The notes: generated from the letters alone by a model not told the origin. 64,000 bases of DNA from RH-AL1 sp964247745 (GCA_964247745.1 CAXTVT010000008.1:8317-72316), one strand, 5' to 3'. Positions 7,689-17,113 are shown, numbered from the stretch's first letter. Numbers and translations: made by a program.

Positions 7689-8987
7689 TCAGTAGATCGG
7701 GAAGCGTTTTGTCAGTGCCGCGACCTGACTGCGCACCTTCTCCTCGACAGCGGCATTGCCTTCCTCGCCGTTGGCCTTGAGCCCGTCGAGACAGGTGGCG
7801 ATCAGCTCGCCGATCTCCTGGAACTCGGCGTGGCCGAAGCCGCGCGAGGTGGCCGCCGGCGATCCCAGGCGAATGCCGGAGGTCACCATCGGCGACGCCT
7901 CGTCGAACGGAACGCCGTTCTTGTTGCAGGTGATGTGGGCGCGGCCCAGCGACTGCTCGGCGGCCTTGCCGGTGATGCCTTTGTCGCGAAGGTCGACCAG
8001 CATCAGGTGGTTTTCGGTACCGCCCGTGGTGATCTTGTAGCCCTTGCTCTCCAGCGTCTCGGCCAGCGTCGCGGCATTGTCGATGACCTGCTGGATATAG
8101 GTCTTGAACTCGGGCTTCAGCGCCTCGCCGAAGGCGACGCCCTTGGCGGCGATGACGTGCATCAGCGGGCCGCCCTGGATGCCGGGGAAGATCGCCGAGT
8201 TGAACTTCTTGGCGAGGTCGGCATCGTTCGTCAGGATCATGCCGCCGCGCGGGCCGCGCAGCGTCTTGTGCGTGGTGGTGGTGGCGACGTGGGCGTGCGG
8301 GAACGGCGAGGGATGCATGCCGGCGGCGACGAGACCGGCGAAATGCGCCATGTCGACCATGAAATAGGCCCCGATCGAATCGGCGATCTCGCGGAAGCGC
8401 TTGAAGTCCCAGTGCCGCGGGTAGGCCGAACCGCCAGCGATGATCAGCTTTGGCTTGTGCTCCTCGGCGAGCCTCTGCACCGCGTCCATGTCGATGCGGT
8501 AGTCGTCCTTGCGGACGCCGTAGGACACCGGCTTGAACCATTTGCCGGAGACGTTGACCTTGGAGCCGTGGGTCAGGTGGCCGCCCGCCGCGAGGTCGAG
8601 GCCCATGAACACGTCGCCGGGCTGCAGCAGCGCCAGGAACACGCCCTGATTGGCCTGGCTGCCGGAGTTCGGCTGCACGTTGGCGAAGCCGACGCCGAAC
8701 AGCTCGGTGGCCCGCTCGATGGCGAGTTTCTCGGCGATGTCGACGTACTGGCAGCCGCCGTAATAGCGACGCCCGGGATAACCCTCGGCGTACTTGTTGG
8801 TGAGGACCGAGCCCTGGGCCTCCATGACCGCCTTGGACACGATGTTCTCGGAGGCGATCAGCTCGATCTCGTCGCGCTGCCGGCCGAGTTCCTGGTCGAT
8901 GGCCTTGGCCATGGCCGGGTCGACGGACTGGAGATCGGCGTTGAAAAAGGTCGTCGAGTCGCGCCAGCCGGCGTCGGACTTGGTCAT
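7689..8987 (-). CDS. glyA: serine hydroxymethyltransferase
   Basis: A 432-residue PLP enzyme interconverting serine and glycine with tetrahydrofolate. The PLP lysine is in VATTTTHKTLRGPRGG; IELIASENIVS and YAEGYPGRRYYGG are fold-type I SHMT signatures. It is the first gene of the glyA-nrdR-ribD-ribE series; its promoter should lie in the AT-rich gap upstream. Confidence 0.97.
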   Translation of the reverse strand: MTKSDAGWRDSTTFFNADLQSVDPAMAKAIDQELGRQRDEIELIASENIVSKAVMEAQGSVLTNKYAEGYPGRRYYGGCQYVDIAEKLAIERATELFGVGFANVQPNSGSQANQGVFLALLQPGDVFMGLDLAAGGHLTHGSKVNVSGKWFKPVSYGVRKDDYRIDMDAVQRLAEEHKPKLIIAGGSAYPRHWDFKRFREIADSIGAYFMVDMAHFAGLVAAGMHPSPFPHAHVATTTTHKTLRGPRGGMILTNDADLAKKFNSAIFPGIQGGPLMHVIAAKGVAFGEALKPEFKTYIQQVIDNAATLAETLESKGYKITTGGTENHLMLVDLRDKGITGKAAEQSLGRAHITCNKNGVPFDEASPMVTSGIRLGSPAATSRGFGHAEFQEIGELIATCLDGLKANGEEGNAAVEEKVRSQVAALTKRFPIY

Positions 8988-9086
8988 GAGAGCCCCTTGG
9001 GAATGAAGCCGCTTTTCGCGACCGGATTCTTGTATATTCCGAAGGATGAGCTTCTAGCACGGGGTCGAAGGAGCGGCATAGTCGCC

Positions 9087-9113
9087 GCCCGTTAGATTAA
9101 TTTGTATACGGGC
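9087..9113. promoter_or_regulatory. AT-rich inverted repeat upstream of glyA
   Basis: GCCCGT and ACGGGC flank a 15-base AT-rich core in the 153-base gap between the L,D-transpeptidase stop and glyA. It could be an operator or part of the glyA promoter. No poly-T run supports a terminator. Function is inferred only from position. Confidence 0.3.
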
Positions 9114-9140
9114 TCAAGGATTTTGAGCGGGCGCCGCGGC

Positions 9141-10508
9141 TTACTGGTCGTCGGGGCCGGGCTCGAGACCGCGGTCGGAGCCGCCGCTATAGCTGGTGCG
9201 GCTGACGTTGTCGTCGCCGCCGGCGCCATCCTGCGGCTCGGGACGCCCGATCGAGCCGGTCGCCGTGTTGGAGAAGCCGTCGCGCTGGTAGATGTCGTCG
9301 CGGAACTGGATCAGCCCGTTCGGGCTCGCCCACGCCGTGATGTAGACCCAGTAGACCGGCACGGGCTGCGCCAGCTTGACGTTCACCTGCGAGCCCGAGC
9401 GGATCGCCTCGTCGATGTGCGGGCGGTCCCAGCCGGGCGTGTCCTTCAGCAACCATTGCACGTAGTCGCGCACGTTCTGCACGCGGATACAGCCGGAAGA
9501 GACGAAGCGGTTGTCGTCGCCGAACACGCCCTTCTCCGGCGTGTCGTGCATGTAGACGCCGTAGGGATTGTTGATGTTGATTCGCACGACGCCGAGCGAG
9601 TTCTCGGTCCCGGGATCTTCCTTGTAATTGTAGCCGAACGCCTGGTTGGAATGCCAATTGATCGATTGCGACGGCACTTCCTGGCCGTTCTTGTCGAAGA
9701 TCCGGATGTGGTGCTCGTTGAGGTAGTTCGGATCCGCCAGCATCTTGGGGATCAGATCCTTGTGGATCAGCGAGACGGGGACGTGCCAGTACGGGTTGAA
9801 GTTGATGTCGAGCGCACGGGTCTGCATGACCGGCGACTGACGATCGATGCGACCGACGCCGGCGCGGTGGTGGGTGGCGACGACGCCGTTCTCGACGGTC
9901 TCCACCGCCTCGGCGGGGATGTTGGCCATCACGTAGCGCTCCCCGAGATTGCCGGAGAAGGCGCGCAGGCGCACCAGATTGATCTCGAGCTGGTGCAGCC
10001 GGGTGTCGGCGGGAATGTTCATCGCCGCCAGGACCTCGGGGCCGACGACGCCGTTCTCGATAAGGCCGTGACGGGCCTGGAAGTGCTTGACGCCGGCATC
10101 GACGTAGGAATCGAAAACCGGCGAGGCGCCCGACGATCCGTCGAGGTCACCGGAGATGATCAGCCGCTTGCGCAGCGCCACCACCGCTTGGCCGTTCGAG
10201 CCGAGCTTGATGATCCGGCCGCTCGGCACGCGGCTCCAACCGCCGCGCTGGACAATGCCGCGATAGGTTTCGATGGCCCGCTCTGTCGCATCGAACGTCG
10301 CCTGCGACAGCACCGGCGTGGTCGAACGTTGCACCGAAAGCCGGGCGTCGGCATCGTAACCCTGCGCCCATTCGGCTTGGTCGCTGAATTCCTGCGCGCG
10401 GGCGGCGGCGTTGAGCGAGGTGAGCGCGCCGACGAGGGCGAGCGCACGCCCGGAGGCGCGGAGCGAGAGACCAGCTAGAAAGCGGTTCGATGCCACAGTG
10501 AGCTCCAA
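9141..10508 (-). CDS. periplasmic L,D-transpeptidase (YcbB-like)
   Basis: A 455-residue cell-wall crosslinking enzyme. Order: signal peptide ending near ARAQEF (about residue 40), a substrate-binding region, a PG_binding_1-type domain with VGPEVLAAMN, then a YkuD catalytic domain with HDTPEK and SSGCIRVQN, catalytic Cys near 340. The C-terminal 60 residues are Gly/Pro/Asp-rich. It makes 3-3 mDAP crosslinks or anchors proteins, as known for the family. It is a single gene with no partner. Confidence 0.9.
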   Translation of the reverse strand: MELTVASNRFLAGLSLRASGRALALVGALTSLNAAARAQEFSDQAEWAQGYDADARLSVQRSTTPVLSQATFDATERAIETYRGIVQRGGWSRVPSGRIIKLGSNGQAVVALRKRLIISGDLDGSSGASPVFDSYVDAGVKHFQARHGLIENGVVGPEVLAAMNIPADTRLHQLEINLVRLRAFSGNLGERYVMANIPAEAVETVENGVVATHHRAGVGRIDRQSPVMQTRALDINFNPYWHVPVSLIHKDLIPKMLADPNYLNEHHIRIFDKNGQEVPSQSINWHSNQAFGYNYKEDPGTENSLGVVRININNPYGVYMHDTPEKGVFGDDNRFVSSGCIRVQNVRDYVQWLLKDTPGWDRPHIDEAIRSGSQVNVKLAQPVPVYWVYITAWASPNGLIQFRDDIYQRDGFSNTATGSIGRPEPQDGAGGDDNVSRTSYSGGSDRGLEPGPDDQ

Positions 10509-10759
10509 GTTCCCGTTGCGGGGATCGGGACCGGCGGACGCCGAATGCGCCTCTAGCCTCCGTTCATGGGTGGCAAGATGTCGTTAAAAAGCTGCGAACG
10601 GGCGGCTGATTTGTGGCGACAATGGCGTGCAGGCGGCATTCGTGCCCGTGTGGTTTCGAAGGCACAAACGGCGTCGGTCGGCGCGTGAATCATCGGCTGG
10701 ACAAGAATGGTCCGCCATCTTAAAAGCCGCCCTCGCCTTGGGTCGATCGGCCCAGCGAC

Positions 10760-10835
10760 GCCCAGGTAGCTCAGTTGGTAGAGCATGCGACTGAAAATCG
10801 CAGTGTCGGTGGTTCGATTCCGCCCCTGGGCACCA
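10760..10835 (+). tRNA. tRNA-Phe (GAA)
   Basis: A full cloverleaf: acceptor GCCCAGG/CCTGGGC, D-arm TAGCTCAGTTGGTAGAGCA, anticodon loop CTGAAAA reading GAA, T-loop GGTTCGATTC, discriminator A and encoded CCA (10833-10835). Confidence 0.97.
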
Positions 10836-10972
10836 TTGCCTTCCATCGCAGCAGCGTCGCCTTGACAGCAAGACGCCGGCTCGTGATGAAGGAAGCCGGA
10901 TGCGGGATCCCGGTCGGGATGCCCGCTGTTTCGTTTGAGAGCGGCGTCCGCCGACGTTCGAGGTAAGGTGCC

Positions 10973-11140
10973 ATGGCCAAGGCCGCGATGATCAAGATCA
11001 AGCTCCTGTCGTCCGCCGACACGGGCTTCTTCTACGTGACGACCAAGAACGCGCGCACCAAGACGGACAAGCTGAGCTTCAAGAAGTACGATCCCGTGGC
11101 TCGCAAGCACGTCGAGTTCAAGGAAACCAAGATCAAGTAG
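10973..11140 (+). CDS. rpmG: 50S ribosomal protein L33
   Basis: A 55-residue ribosomal protein (MAKAAMIKIKLLSSADTG start, VEFKETKIK end). It is the cysteine-free (C-minus) form, with no zinc-binding pairs. GAGGTAAGG provides the Shine-Dalgarno 5-10 bases before the ATG. It stands alone between tRNA-Phe and a strong terminator, away from rnr with which it is often associated in related genomes. Confidence 0.95.
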   Translation: MAKAAMIKIKLLSSADTGFFYVTTKNARTKTDKLSFKKYDPVARKHVEFKETKIK

Positions 11141-11164
11141 CGCTCGCAGCGACCGCTCGACGCG

Positions 11165-11192
11165 AAAAAGGCGGCCCCTGGGCCGCCTTCTT
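11165..11192. terminator. bidirectional rho-independent terminator
   Basis: A 9-bp AAGGCGGCC/GGCCGCCTT stem with a 4-base loop sits 27 bases after rpmG. On the minus strand the stem is followed by TTTTT, on the plus strand by CTTCTTCG, so it can serve both rpmG and the minus-strand gene ending at 11223. Confidence 0.8.
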
Positions 11193-11222
11193 CGTATTCA
11201 GCGATGACGGAAAGACCTCGGC

Positions 11223-11456
11223 CTACAAACCTTCGAGAAAGAGGCGGCCGAGGAGCGGTCCGAAGTAGATCGGCAGCGCGCCATCGGCCACGGGATCGAA
11301 CAGCGAATGCAGGTCGGCGCTGAGATCGGCAGCCAAGCCGTTCTCGATGTCCGTGTCTCCCAACGTCGCCAGTTCGGCGAGTCGGAGCCGCGTGCCGCGT
11401 TGTGGCCGAGCCGGTGCGATGTCGTGATCTGCTATCCTGAGGGCCGCAGCTGCCAT
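11223..11456 (-). CDS. hypothetical 77-residue protein
   Basis: An unrecognised small protein: polar N terminus, acidic middle (DTDIENGLAADLSADL) and hydrophobic end LPIYFGPLLGRLFLEGL. Codon third positions are GC-rich like neighbouring genes, and the shared terminator at 11165-11192 has its T-run on this strand, which supports a real transcript. The ribosome-binding site is weak. No function is proposed. Confidence 0.45.
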   Translation of the reverse strand: MAAAALRIADHDIAPARPQRGTRLRLAELATLGDTDIENGLAADLSADLHSLFDPVADGALPIYFGPLLGRLFLEGL

Positions 11457-11551
11457 GGCGAATCGTGTCCCGCGAGCGATAGAGAAGCATCGCAGGAGAT
11501 GGTTAACGCCGTCTTAAGCAAAGCATCTCGTCGGCGCGCAGCTTGTCGAGT

Positions 11552-11586
11552 GGGGCCGTCCCTGGTTGCTGCTTCGGGACGGCCCC
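11552..11586. other. strong hairpin in the gap downstream of gor
   Basis: A perfect 11-bp inverted repeat GGGGCCGTCCC/GGGACGGCCCC with a 13-base loop lies 88 bases beyond the gor stop. There is no T-run on either side, so it may stabilise a 3' end or act as a factor-assisted terminator. The rest of 11457-11673 shows nothing recognisable. Confidence 0.5.
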
Positions 11587-11673
11587 GACCGCAGCGACTT
11601 GAAAGGAGAAGCCTCGGCCGCCATCAGACAAGCACGCAAGTGTCGCTTTTTCGATAAAGCCTGGTTGTCGTAC

Positions 11674-13086
11674 TCAGGCGGCGGCGTCGGCCATGCCGGG
11701 ACCGGTCGGCTCGTCGGCCATTCGCTCGTGCCGGATCTGCCGCGTGCGCAAGGTCACCAGCTCTTCGGCAACGGTCGGATGCACCGCGCAAGTGCGATCG
11801 AAGTCGCCCTTGGTCGCACCCGCCTTGAGGCCGACGCCGAACAGCTGCGCCAATTCGCCGGCATGATCGCCAAGCATGTGCACGCCAAGCACTTTGTCGG
11901 TGTTGCCGTCGACGAGCATCTTGATGACCACGTGCTCGTCACGCCCCGACAACGTCGCCAGCATCGGCTTGAAACGGGCGGCATAGACGTCGACGCAGGG
12001 ATGCATCATCTTCGCCTGCTCCTCGGTCAGGCCGGCGGTTCCCACCTCCGGCGTGGTGAAGACGGCGGTGGGGATCATAGCGTGATCCATCGCCACTTCC
12101 GTGCCGCCGTAGATCGTGTCGGCGAAGGCCTGACCTTCGCGGATCGCGACGGGGGTCAGGGCCACCCGGTCCGTGACGTCGCCGACGGCATAGATCGAGG
12201 GCACGGAGGATTGCGACAAAGGGTCCACGCAAACTTCGCCGTGGGGCCCGAGGTCCACGCCGACCTCGGCGAGACCCAGACCCTCGGTGCTCGGCCGGCG
12301 ACCCATCGCGAGCAGCACCTGATCGGCCATGATCGTCTCGCCGTCGTTCAGCGTCACCGCGAGACCGTCCGCCCGCTTCTCGATCGTTTCCAGCATCCGC
12401 TCGAGCTTGAAGTCGATGCCGGCCTTGGCCAGCGCCTCCTGAACGCCGGTGCGCATGTCGATGTCGAAAGCGCGGAGGATGCCGTTCGCACGGTTGACGA
12501 GCGTCACTTTCGACCCGAGCCGGGTGAAGACCGAGGCGAACTCGACCCCGATGTAACCGCCTCCGACGACCATCAGCCTCCTGGGAAACTCGGTAAGGTC
12601 GAAGATCTCGTTCGAGCTGATCGCGTGCTCGACACCCGGCAGCTTGCCGGGCATCACCGGCTCGCCGCCGGTCGCGACCAGAATGCGTTCCGCGGTGATG
12701 CGACGCCCGTCGAGTTCGACGGCGTGCGGGTCGACGACCTTGACGTGGCCCTGCAGGATCTCGACGCCGGCCTTCTCGAGATTGGCGACGTAGATGCCCG
12801 ACAGCCTGGCGATCTCGGCGTCCTTCGCGGCGACGAGCCTGCGCCAATCGAACGACGGCTCGGGGACACTCCAGCCATAACCTTCGGCGTCCTCGAAGGC
12901 ATCGGCGAACCGGCTCGCGTAGACCATGAGCTTCTTGGGTACGCAGCCGCGGATCACGCAGGTGCCGCCGACCCGATAGGCCTCGGCGATCTTCACCCGC
13001 GCGCCGTGCTGCGAGGCGATGCGGGCGGCCCGCGTGCCGCCGGACCCAGCGCCGATGACGAAGAGATCGCAGTCGTACGCGCTCAA
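11674..13086 (-). CDS. gor: glutathione-disulfide reductase
   Basis: A 470-residue class I pyridine nucleotide-disulphide oxidoreductase reducing GSSG with NADPH. FAD-binding GAGSGGTRAAR, redox disulphide Cys43/Cys48 in GGTCVIRGCVPKK, the NAD(P) fold GGGYIGVEFA with a following Arg-containing LVNRANGILR, FAD signature SIYAVGDVTDR and the partner-subunit active site HPT (His436) are all present. It is the last gene of an rpiA-DUF2059-gor run, with an ATGA overlap to the DUF2059 gene. Confidence 0.95.
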   Translation of the reverse strand: MSAYDCDLFVIGAGSGGTRAARIASQHGARVKIAEAYRVGGTCVIRGCVPKKLMVYASRFADAFEDAEGYGWSVPEPSFDWRRLVAAKDAEIARLSGIYVANLEKAGVEILQGHVKVVDPHAVELDGRRITAERILVATGGEPVMPGKLPGVEHAISSNEIFDLTEFPRRLMVVGGGYIGVEFASVFTRLGSKVTLVNRANGILRAFDIDMRTGVQEALAKAGIDFKLERMLETIEKRADGLAVTLNDGETIMADQVLLAMGRRPSTEGLGLAEVGVDLGPHGEVCVDPLSQSSVPSIYAVGDVTDRVALTPVAIREGQAFADTIYGGTEVAMDHAMIPTAVFTTPEVGTAGLTEEQAKMMHPCVDVYAARFKPMLATLSGRDEHVVIKMLVDGNTDKVLGVHMLGDHAGELAQLFGVGLKAGATKGDFDRTCAVHPTVAEELVTLRTRQIRHERMADEPTGPGMADAAA

Positions 13087-13634
13087 AGATCGTGCCCCTT
13101 CTTCTTCATTTCCTCACGCACGCGGGCCATCATGTTGATCGAGATCTTCTGCTGCCACGCCTGCATGCCAGAGACCAGCTGGTTGAGGAATAGCGGCTGG
13201 GCGCCGACGTACTTGCGGCCGGCCTCGCTGTTGAAGAAGGCGAGGATCGCGTCGATTTCCTTCTCGGACAACAAGGTCGCATATATCCGCGCGGATTGAT
13301 CGACCATCTCGTTGGACTGCTGGTCGAACTCGGATTTTAGGTTGGTCAGGACGATATTCATGTCGTGCACGAGGTCGGGACGCGCCTGCGTCAGGGTGAT
13401 CCCGATCTGGTCCATGAACTCGGGAATGATGATTTCGAACGAGCGCGAGATGCCGGTCGCGAGAATGAGCTGGCGCGCCTTGGCGATGTGCTCGGGCGTG
13501 GGCGCAGCGGCCGCTGCCGCCTGCGTCGATGGCGGCGCGACGAGGTCGCCGGTCTGCGCACGGGCCGCCACGGCCGGCAGCGTCGCGTAAAGCGCAACCG
13601 AGACGACGTGCAGCAATCGCGACGAGCTTCTCAC
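13083..13634 (-). CDS. DUF2059 domain exported protein
   Basis: A 183-residue protein with a cleavable signal peptide (hydrophobic to about 25, ARAQ site), a short Ala/Pro linker and a helical DUF2059 domain (about 50-165, AKARQLILATGIS, SEKEIDAILAFFNSEAGRKY). It is probably periplasmic. Function is unknown. The rpiA-DUF2059-gor order recurs in Hyphomicrobiales as I recall. Confidence 0.85.
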   Translation of the reverse strand: MRSSSRLLHVVSVALYATLPAVAARAQTGDLVAPPSTQAAAAAAPTPEHIAKARQLILATGISRSFEIIIPEFMDQIGITLTQARPDLVHDMNIVLTNLKSEFDQQSNEMVDQSARIYATLLSEKEIDAILAFFNSEAGRKYVGAQPLFLNQLVSGMQAWQQKISINMMARVREEMKKKGHDL

Positions 13635-13709
13635 GCGTTGTCGAGCCGACCGGCCCTCAGAGACGTGCCTTTTGTCATGGCCCCAGCCGACATCATCGAA
13701 CCCCGGCTT

Positions 13710-14426
13710 TTATCGGGCTTCCGGGTGACCGAGGATTGTCACCCCGCCCGACCCGCACGAGATCACCGCGCTCGCGATCCCGATGAACAATCCATGCTCG
13801 ACCACGCCGGGAATGGCGGAGAGACGTGCCGCCAGCATCTCGGCATCGGGGATCCGACCAAAATGGCAGTCGAGGATCAGGTGGCCGCCGTCGGTGACGA
13901 AGGGCCGATCGCCCCCACGCAGCGTCACGGCGCCGGTGCAGTCGCAGCGTTCCGCCTCGCGGACCACGGCGCCTCGGGTGACGGCCAAGCCGAACCTGTT
14001 CACCTCCACCGGCAACGGAAAGCGTCCGAGTTCGGCAACCGCCTTGTTGGCGTCGGCGATGACGATCATGCGACGCGAGGCGGTGGCCACGATCTTCTCG
14101 CGCAACAACGCGCCGCCGCCGCCCTTGATGAGGCGCAAGGCGGGATCGTACTCGTCGGCTCCGTCGATCGTGAGGTCGAGTTCGGGCATCTCGTCGATGG
14201 TCGCGAGCGGGATGCCGAACTCCCGGGCCAGCTCCCCAGTCCGCTCCGAGGTCGGCACCCCCGTGACCCTGAGGCCGGACGCCACGCGCTCGCCGAGCAG
14301 CGTGACGAAGGCGGACGCGGTCGATCCCGTGCCGAGCCCGATGCGCATGCCATCCTCGACGAACTCGAGCGCGCGTCGTGCGGCAGCGGCTTTCGCGGCG
14401 TCCTGGTCGAAACGCTCCGGCGCCAT
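13710..14426 (-). CDS. rpiA: ribose-5-phosphate isomerase A
   Basis: A 238-residue enzyme of the non-oxidative pentose phosphate pathway. GLGTGSTA, the DGADEYDP metal/substrate loop and KGGGGALLREKIVA (active-site Lys and Glu) are clear family motifs. It heads the rpiA-DUF2059-gor set, linking the pentose phosphate pathway (NADPH) to glutathione recycling by position. Confidence 0.95.
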   Translation of the reverse strand: MAPERFDQDAAKAAAARRALEFVEDGMRIGLGTGSTASAFVTLLGERVASGLRVTGVPTSERTGELAREFGIPLATIDEMPELDLTIDGADEYDPALRLIKGGGGALLREKIVATASRRMIVIADANKAVAELGRFPLPVEVNRFGLAVTRGAVVREAERCDCTGAVTLRGGDRPFVTDGGHLILDCHFGRIPDAEMLAARLSAIPGVVEHGLFIGIASAVISCGSGGVTILGHPEAR

Positions 14427-14519
14427 GGCCTCTTTCGGTCAACGTCGGGAGGCCGCGATGAAGCACGGCGCAGCCTCTCCGGCAAGGCCGGGGCGGCAGG
14501 CTGGAAAAGGGGCTTGAAA

Positions 14520-14903
14520 TCATTTGGCTTGGGGGGTGCAGACGACGGCCTCGTTGAGGACGTAGCAGATCGACATCATGCCGGTGCGCAGGTCGACGCG
14601 CCACACGCCGCCTTCCTGCTCGTGGCGCGAGGCGACCAGCGCGTAATCGCTGGACCCCTGCGGGCCGGCACCCTGCCCCGGCGCGTAGCAGAGCGTGACG
14701 CCGACCGGCGAGCCCTCCTTCAGGCCGAACTGGCAGGCGCCGACTTCCCCGGACGCTTTGTCGAGCCGGAAGATGCGGTTGAGGTCGATCTCGGGGGCAG
14801 CGAGGAACTCGTAGCTGCCCGCGGCGAGCGCGTCATGGCCGACGGGCATCGTCGAGGCGCCGACGAGCACCGCGAGGACGGCCGGACGAATCGAAGGGCG
14901 CAT
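14520..14903 (-). CDS. hypothetical exported protein
   Basis: A 127-residue secreted protein. Signal peptide about 1-28 (MRPSIRPAVLAVLVGAS, cleavage near DALAAGS). The mature part has Cys in EVGACQFG, TLCYAPG, SICYVL and VVCTPQ, which could form two disulphides, and a tryptophan motif GGVWRVDLRTG. The ATG at 14903 is chosen because the longer open frame upstream is not protein-like. Similar small periplasmic proteins occur in Hyphomicrobiales; no function known. Confidence 0.75.
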   Translation of the reverse strand: MRPSIRPAVLAVLVGASTMPVGHDALAAGSYEFLAAPEIDLNRIFRLDKASGEVGACQFGLKEGSPVGVTLCYAPGQGAGPQGSSDYALVASRHEQEGGVWRVDLRTGMMSICYVLNEAVVCTPQAK

Positions 14904-15257
14904 GCAAGACCTCGGACCGAAGCGATGACAGCGAGAGCCGGACCTGGTCGGGGCGGCACGGCGAGAGGCGGACGATACCGTCGCGCGTAGATGGTGGCCG
15001 ACGGCAGATGGTTCGAGGAGGCCACTCCACACCACCCGGCCGTCGGCCGACCCCACGGACCCAGGAGATGCGGCGGACCTGAGCACTCCGTAGGGTATCT
15101 CTACGCGCCGACGTGCACTTACCCTTGCGAACCGTAGCTCGCGCTTGTGCACAACTCTTCGGCTCTCTGAAACTACCGTTGCCGTCCCGAAATGCAATCT
15201 CGAATCGCACCGCGGCGTCGATCCCGGACGTGGGTCGGCCGTCATGGTTAACGCCGA
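14904..15257. other. intergenic region with no gene seen
   Basis: This 354-base gap separates the small exported protein from the pleD stop, both on the minus strand. Open frames here are out of character with coding sequence. It presumably holds the promoter of the exported-protein gene and the 3' end of the divK-pleD transcript; no clear terminator or RNA gene was found. Confidence 0.6.
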
Positions 15258-16628
15258 TCAGGCGGCGGCAGCCGTCACGCGATTGCGACCCGCGTCCTTC
15301 GAGCGATAGAGCGCGTCGTCGGCGCGCCGCATCAGCGCGTCCGCGTCCATGCCGGAGCCGCGTTCCGCCAATCCGATCGAGGAGGTCACGATGATGGCGG
15401 TACGTTCCGGCGCGTAGGTGAACAAAGCGCTTTCCACGACGTGACGCACGCGTTCGGCCACGCGCGCGGCGACCTCGAGCGTCGTCTCGGGCATGACGAT
15501 CGCGAACTCCTCGCCGCCGAGCCGGCAGATCATGTCGGTCGATCGCACCACGCGGCGGACCCGGGCCGCGAAGCTCCTCAGGATCTGGTCCCCGGCATCG
15601 TGCCCGTAGGTGTCGTTGACGCGCTTGAAATGATCGATGTCGAGGATCATCAGCGACAGCGGCCGACCCTTGCGCGCCGCCTGCTCGATGAGGGCGGGAA
15701 AGTTGGAATCGAAGAAGCGGCGGTTGCTGAGTCCAGTCAGCGTGTCGACCACCGCCATCTCGATCGAGGCCTGCAGGTTCTCGCGCAGGCGGTCGGCGTA
15801 GCGCTTGCGCCGGAGCTGGGTACGTGCCCGCGCTATCAGTTCGTTGCGGTCGATCGGGCGAAGCAGGTAGTCGTTGATGCCGAGATCGAGCCCGCGCAGC
15901 ACGCGGGGGCGATCCTCCGGCTCGGCCACGATGAGGATGGGCACGTGCCGCGTGCGCTCCAGCGAGCGGAATTGCGAACACAGCCGCAGGCCGTCGTGGC
16001 CCTGGAGGCCCAACGACACGACGAAGAGGTCGTAGTGGCCCTCGACGCCCTTGAAGAGGGCTTCCTGCGGGTTGCTCTCGACATCGACCTGCTGCAGCGG
16101 CTCGAAGGCGCCCTTGATCGTGGCCGCGGCCGAGGCGCGATCCTCGATCAGCAGGATCGAGGCGCCGACGATGTCCTCGCGCATCGCCATCGGCACGGCG
16201 TCGGGCATACCGAGGTTGGCGGAGGCGGCGGCACGGCTGCGCAGCTCGTCGAGCACGACCTTGAGGCGGGTCAGCGAACGGACGCGCGCGACGAGCGCGA
16301 CCTCGTCGATCGGCTTGGTGAGGAAATCGTCGGCGCCGGCTTCGAGGCCGCGGACTTTGTCCGCCGGCTGGTCGAGGGCCGTGACCATGACCACGGGAAG
16401 GTGGTGGGTGGCGGGATCGCGCTTCAGCCGTCGGCAGACCTCGAGGCCGTCCATCCCGGGCATCATGACGTCGAGAAGCACGATGTCGCAATCGCCCTGC
16501 CCGCAGATGACGAGAGCCTCGGGCCCGCTGGAGGCGGTGACGACGTCGAAATATTCCGCGGTAAGCCGCGCTTCGAGCAGCTTCAGGTTGGGCGCGAAAT
16601 CGTCGACGATCAGAACGCGGGCCGACAT
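15258..16628 (-). CDS. pleD: PleD-type diguanylate cyclase response regulator
   Basis: A 456-residue protein: receiver 1 (Asp53 in LLDVMMPGMDG, Lys in TKPID), a degenerate receiver 2 (about 155-275, with Ser in FVVSLGLQGHDG at the acceptor position) and a GGDEF domain with GGEEF at 371-375. The inhibitory I-site RSTD lies five residues before GGEEF, so product inhibition by c-di-GMP is expected. In Caulobacter PleD drives swarmer-to-stalked development. It sits 18 bases after divK. Confidence 0.95.
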   Translation of the reverse strand: MSARVLIVDDFAPNLKLLEARLTAEYFDVVTASSGPEALVICGQGDCDIVLLDVMMPGMDGLEVCRRLKRDPATHHLPVVMVTALDQPADKVRGLEAGADDFLTKPIDEVALVARVRSLTRLKVVLDELRSRAAASANLGMPDAVPMAMREDIVGASILLIEDRASAAATIKGAFEPLQQVDVESNPQEALFKGVEGHYDLFVVSLGLQGHDGLRLCSQFRSLERTRHVPILIVAEPEDRPRVLRGLDLGINDYLLRPIDRNELIARARTQLRRKRYADRLRENLQASIEMAVVDTLTGLSNRRFFDSNFPALIEQAARKGRPLSLMILDIDHFKRVNDTYGHDAGDQILRSFAARVRRVVRSTDMICRLGGEEFAIVMPETTLEVAARVAERVRHVVESALFTYAPERTAIIVTSSIGLAERGSGMDADALMRRADDALYRSKDAGRNRVTAAAA

Positions 16629-16646
16629 GAAAGGACCTCCAGGACG

Positions 16647-17021
16647 CTAGGCGGGGTCGGACAGATAATGACGAACGGTTTCCAAGAACTTGACCACGGA
16701 AATAGGTTTGGACAGGTAGGCCTCGCAGCCGCCCTGGCGGATCTTCTCTTCGTCTCCCTTCATCGCGAAGGCGGTGATCGCGATCACCGGAATGTGTCTC
16801 AACGCCTCGTCGTCCTTGATCCAGCGGATCACTTCGAGACCCGAGACTTCCGGCAGTTGGATGTCCATCAAGATCAGGTCGGGACGATGCGTGCGCGTCA
16901 GTTCGACCGCCTCGACGCCGCTGCGCGTCTGGATGGTGCCGTAGCCGTTGGCTTCGAGGAGGTCATTGAACAGCTTCATGTTCAACTCGTTGTCCTCGAC
17001 GATCAGGACGCGTTTGGCCAT
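16647..17021 (-). CDS. divK: single-domain cell-cycle response regulator DivK
   Basis: A 124-residue stand-alone receiver. Glu9-Asp10, acceptor Asp53 in LMDIQLPEVSG, and Lys105 in YLSKPISV match DivK. Started at MAKRVLIVEDNE (17021); the longer open frame upstream is not conserved in character. In alphaproteobacteria DivK-P controls DivL-CckA-CtrA and stimulates PleD's kinases; the divK-pleD pair is the classical arrangement. Confidence 0.95.
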   Translation of the reverse strand: MAKRVLIVEDNELNMKLFNDLLEANGYGTIQTRSGVEAVELTRTHRPDLILMDIQLPEVSGLEVIRWIKDDEALRHIPVIAITAFAMKGDEEKIRQGGCEAYLSKPISVVKFLETVRHYLSDPA

Positions 17022-17113
17022 CACCCGCTCGGTTCGATCCGCGCGGACGTCGATACGCGGCTCCATAAAGCTTAGCCTAGACTGCACATCTTGACGAAAG
17101 GACAACCTGACCG

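Noticed and set aside
14904..15245. N-terminal extension of the exported protein at 14520
   Set aside because: The extension is Arg/Ser-rich and would hide an obvious signal peptide.
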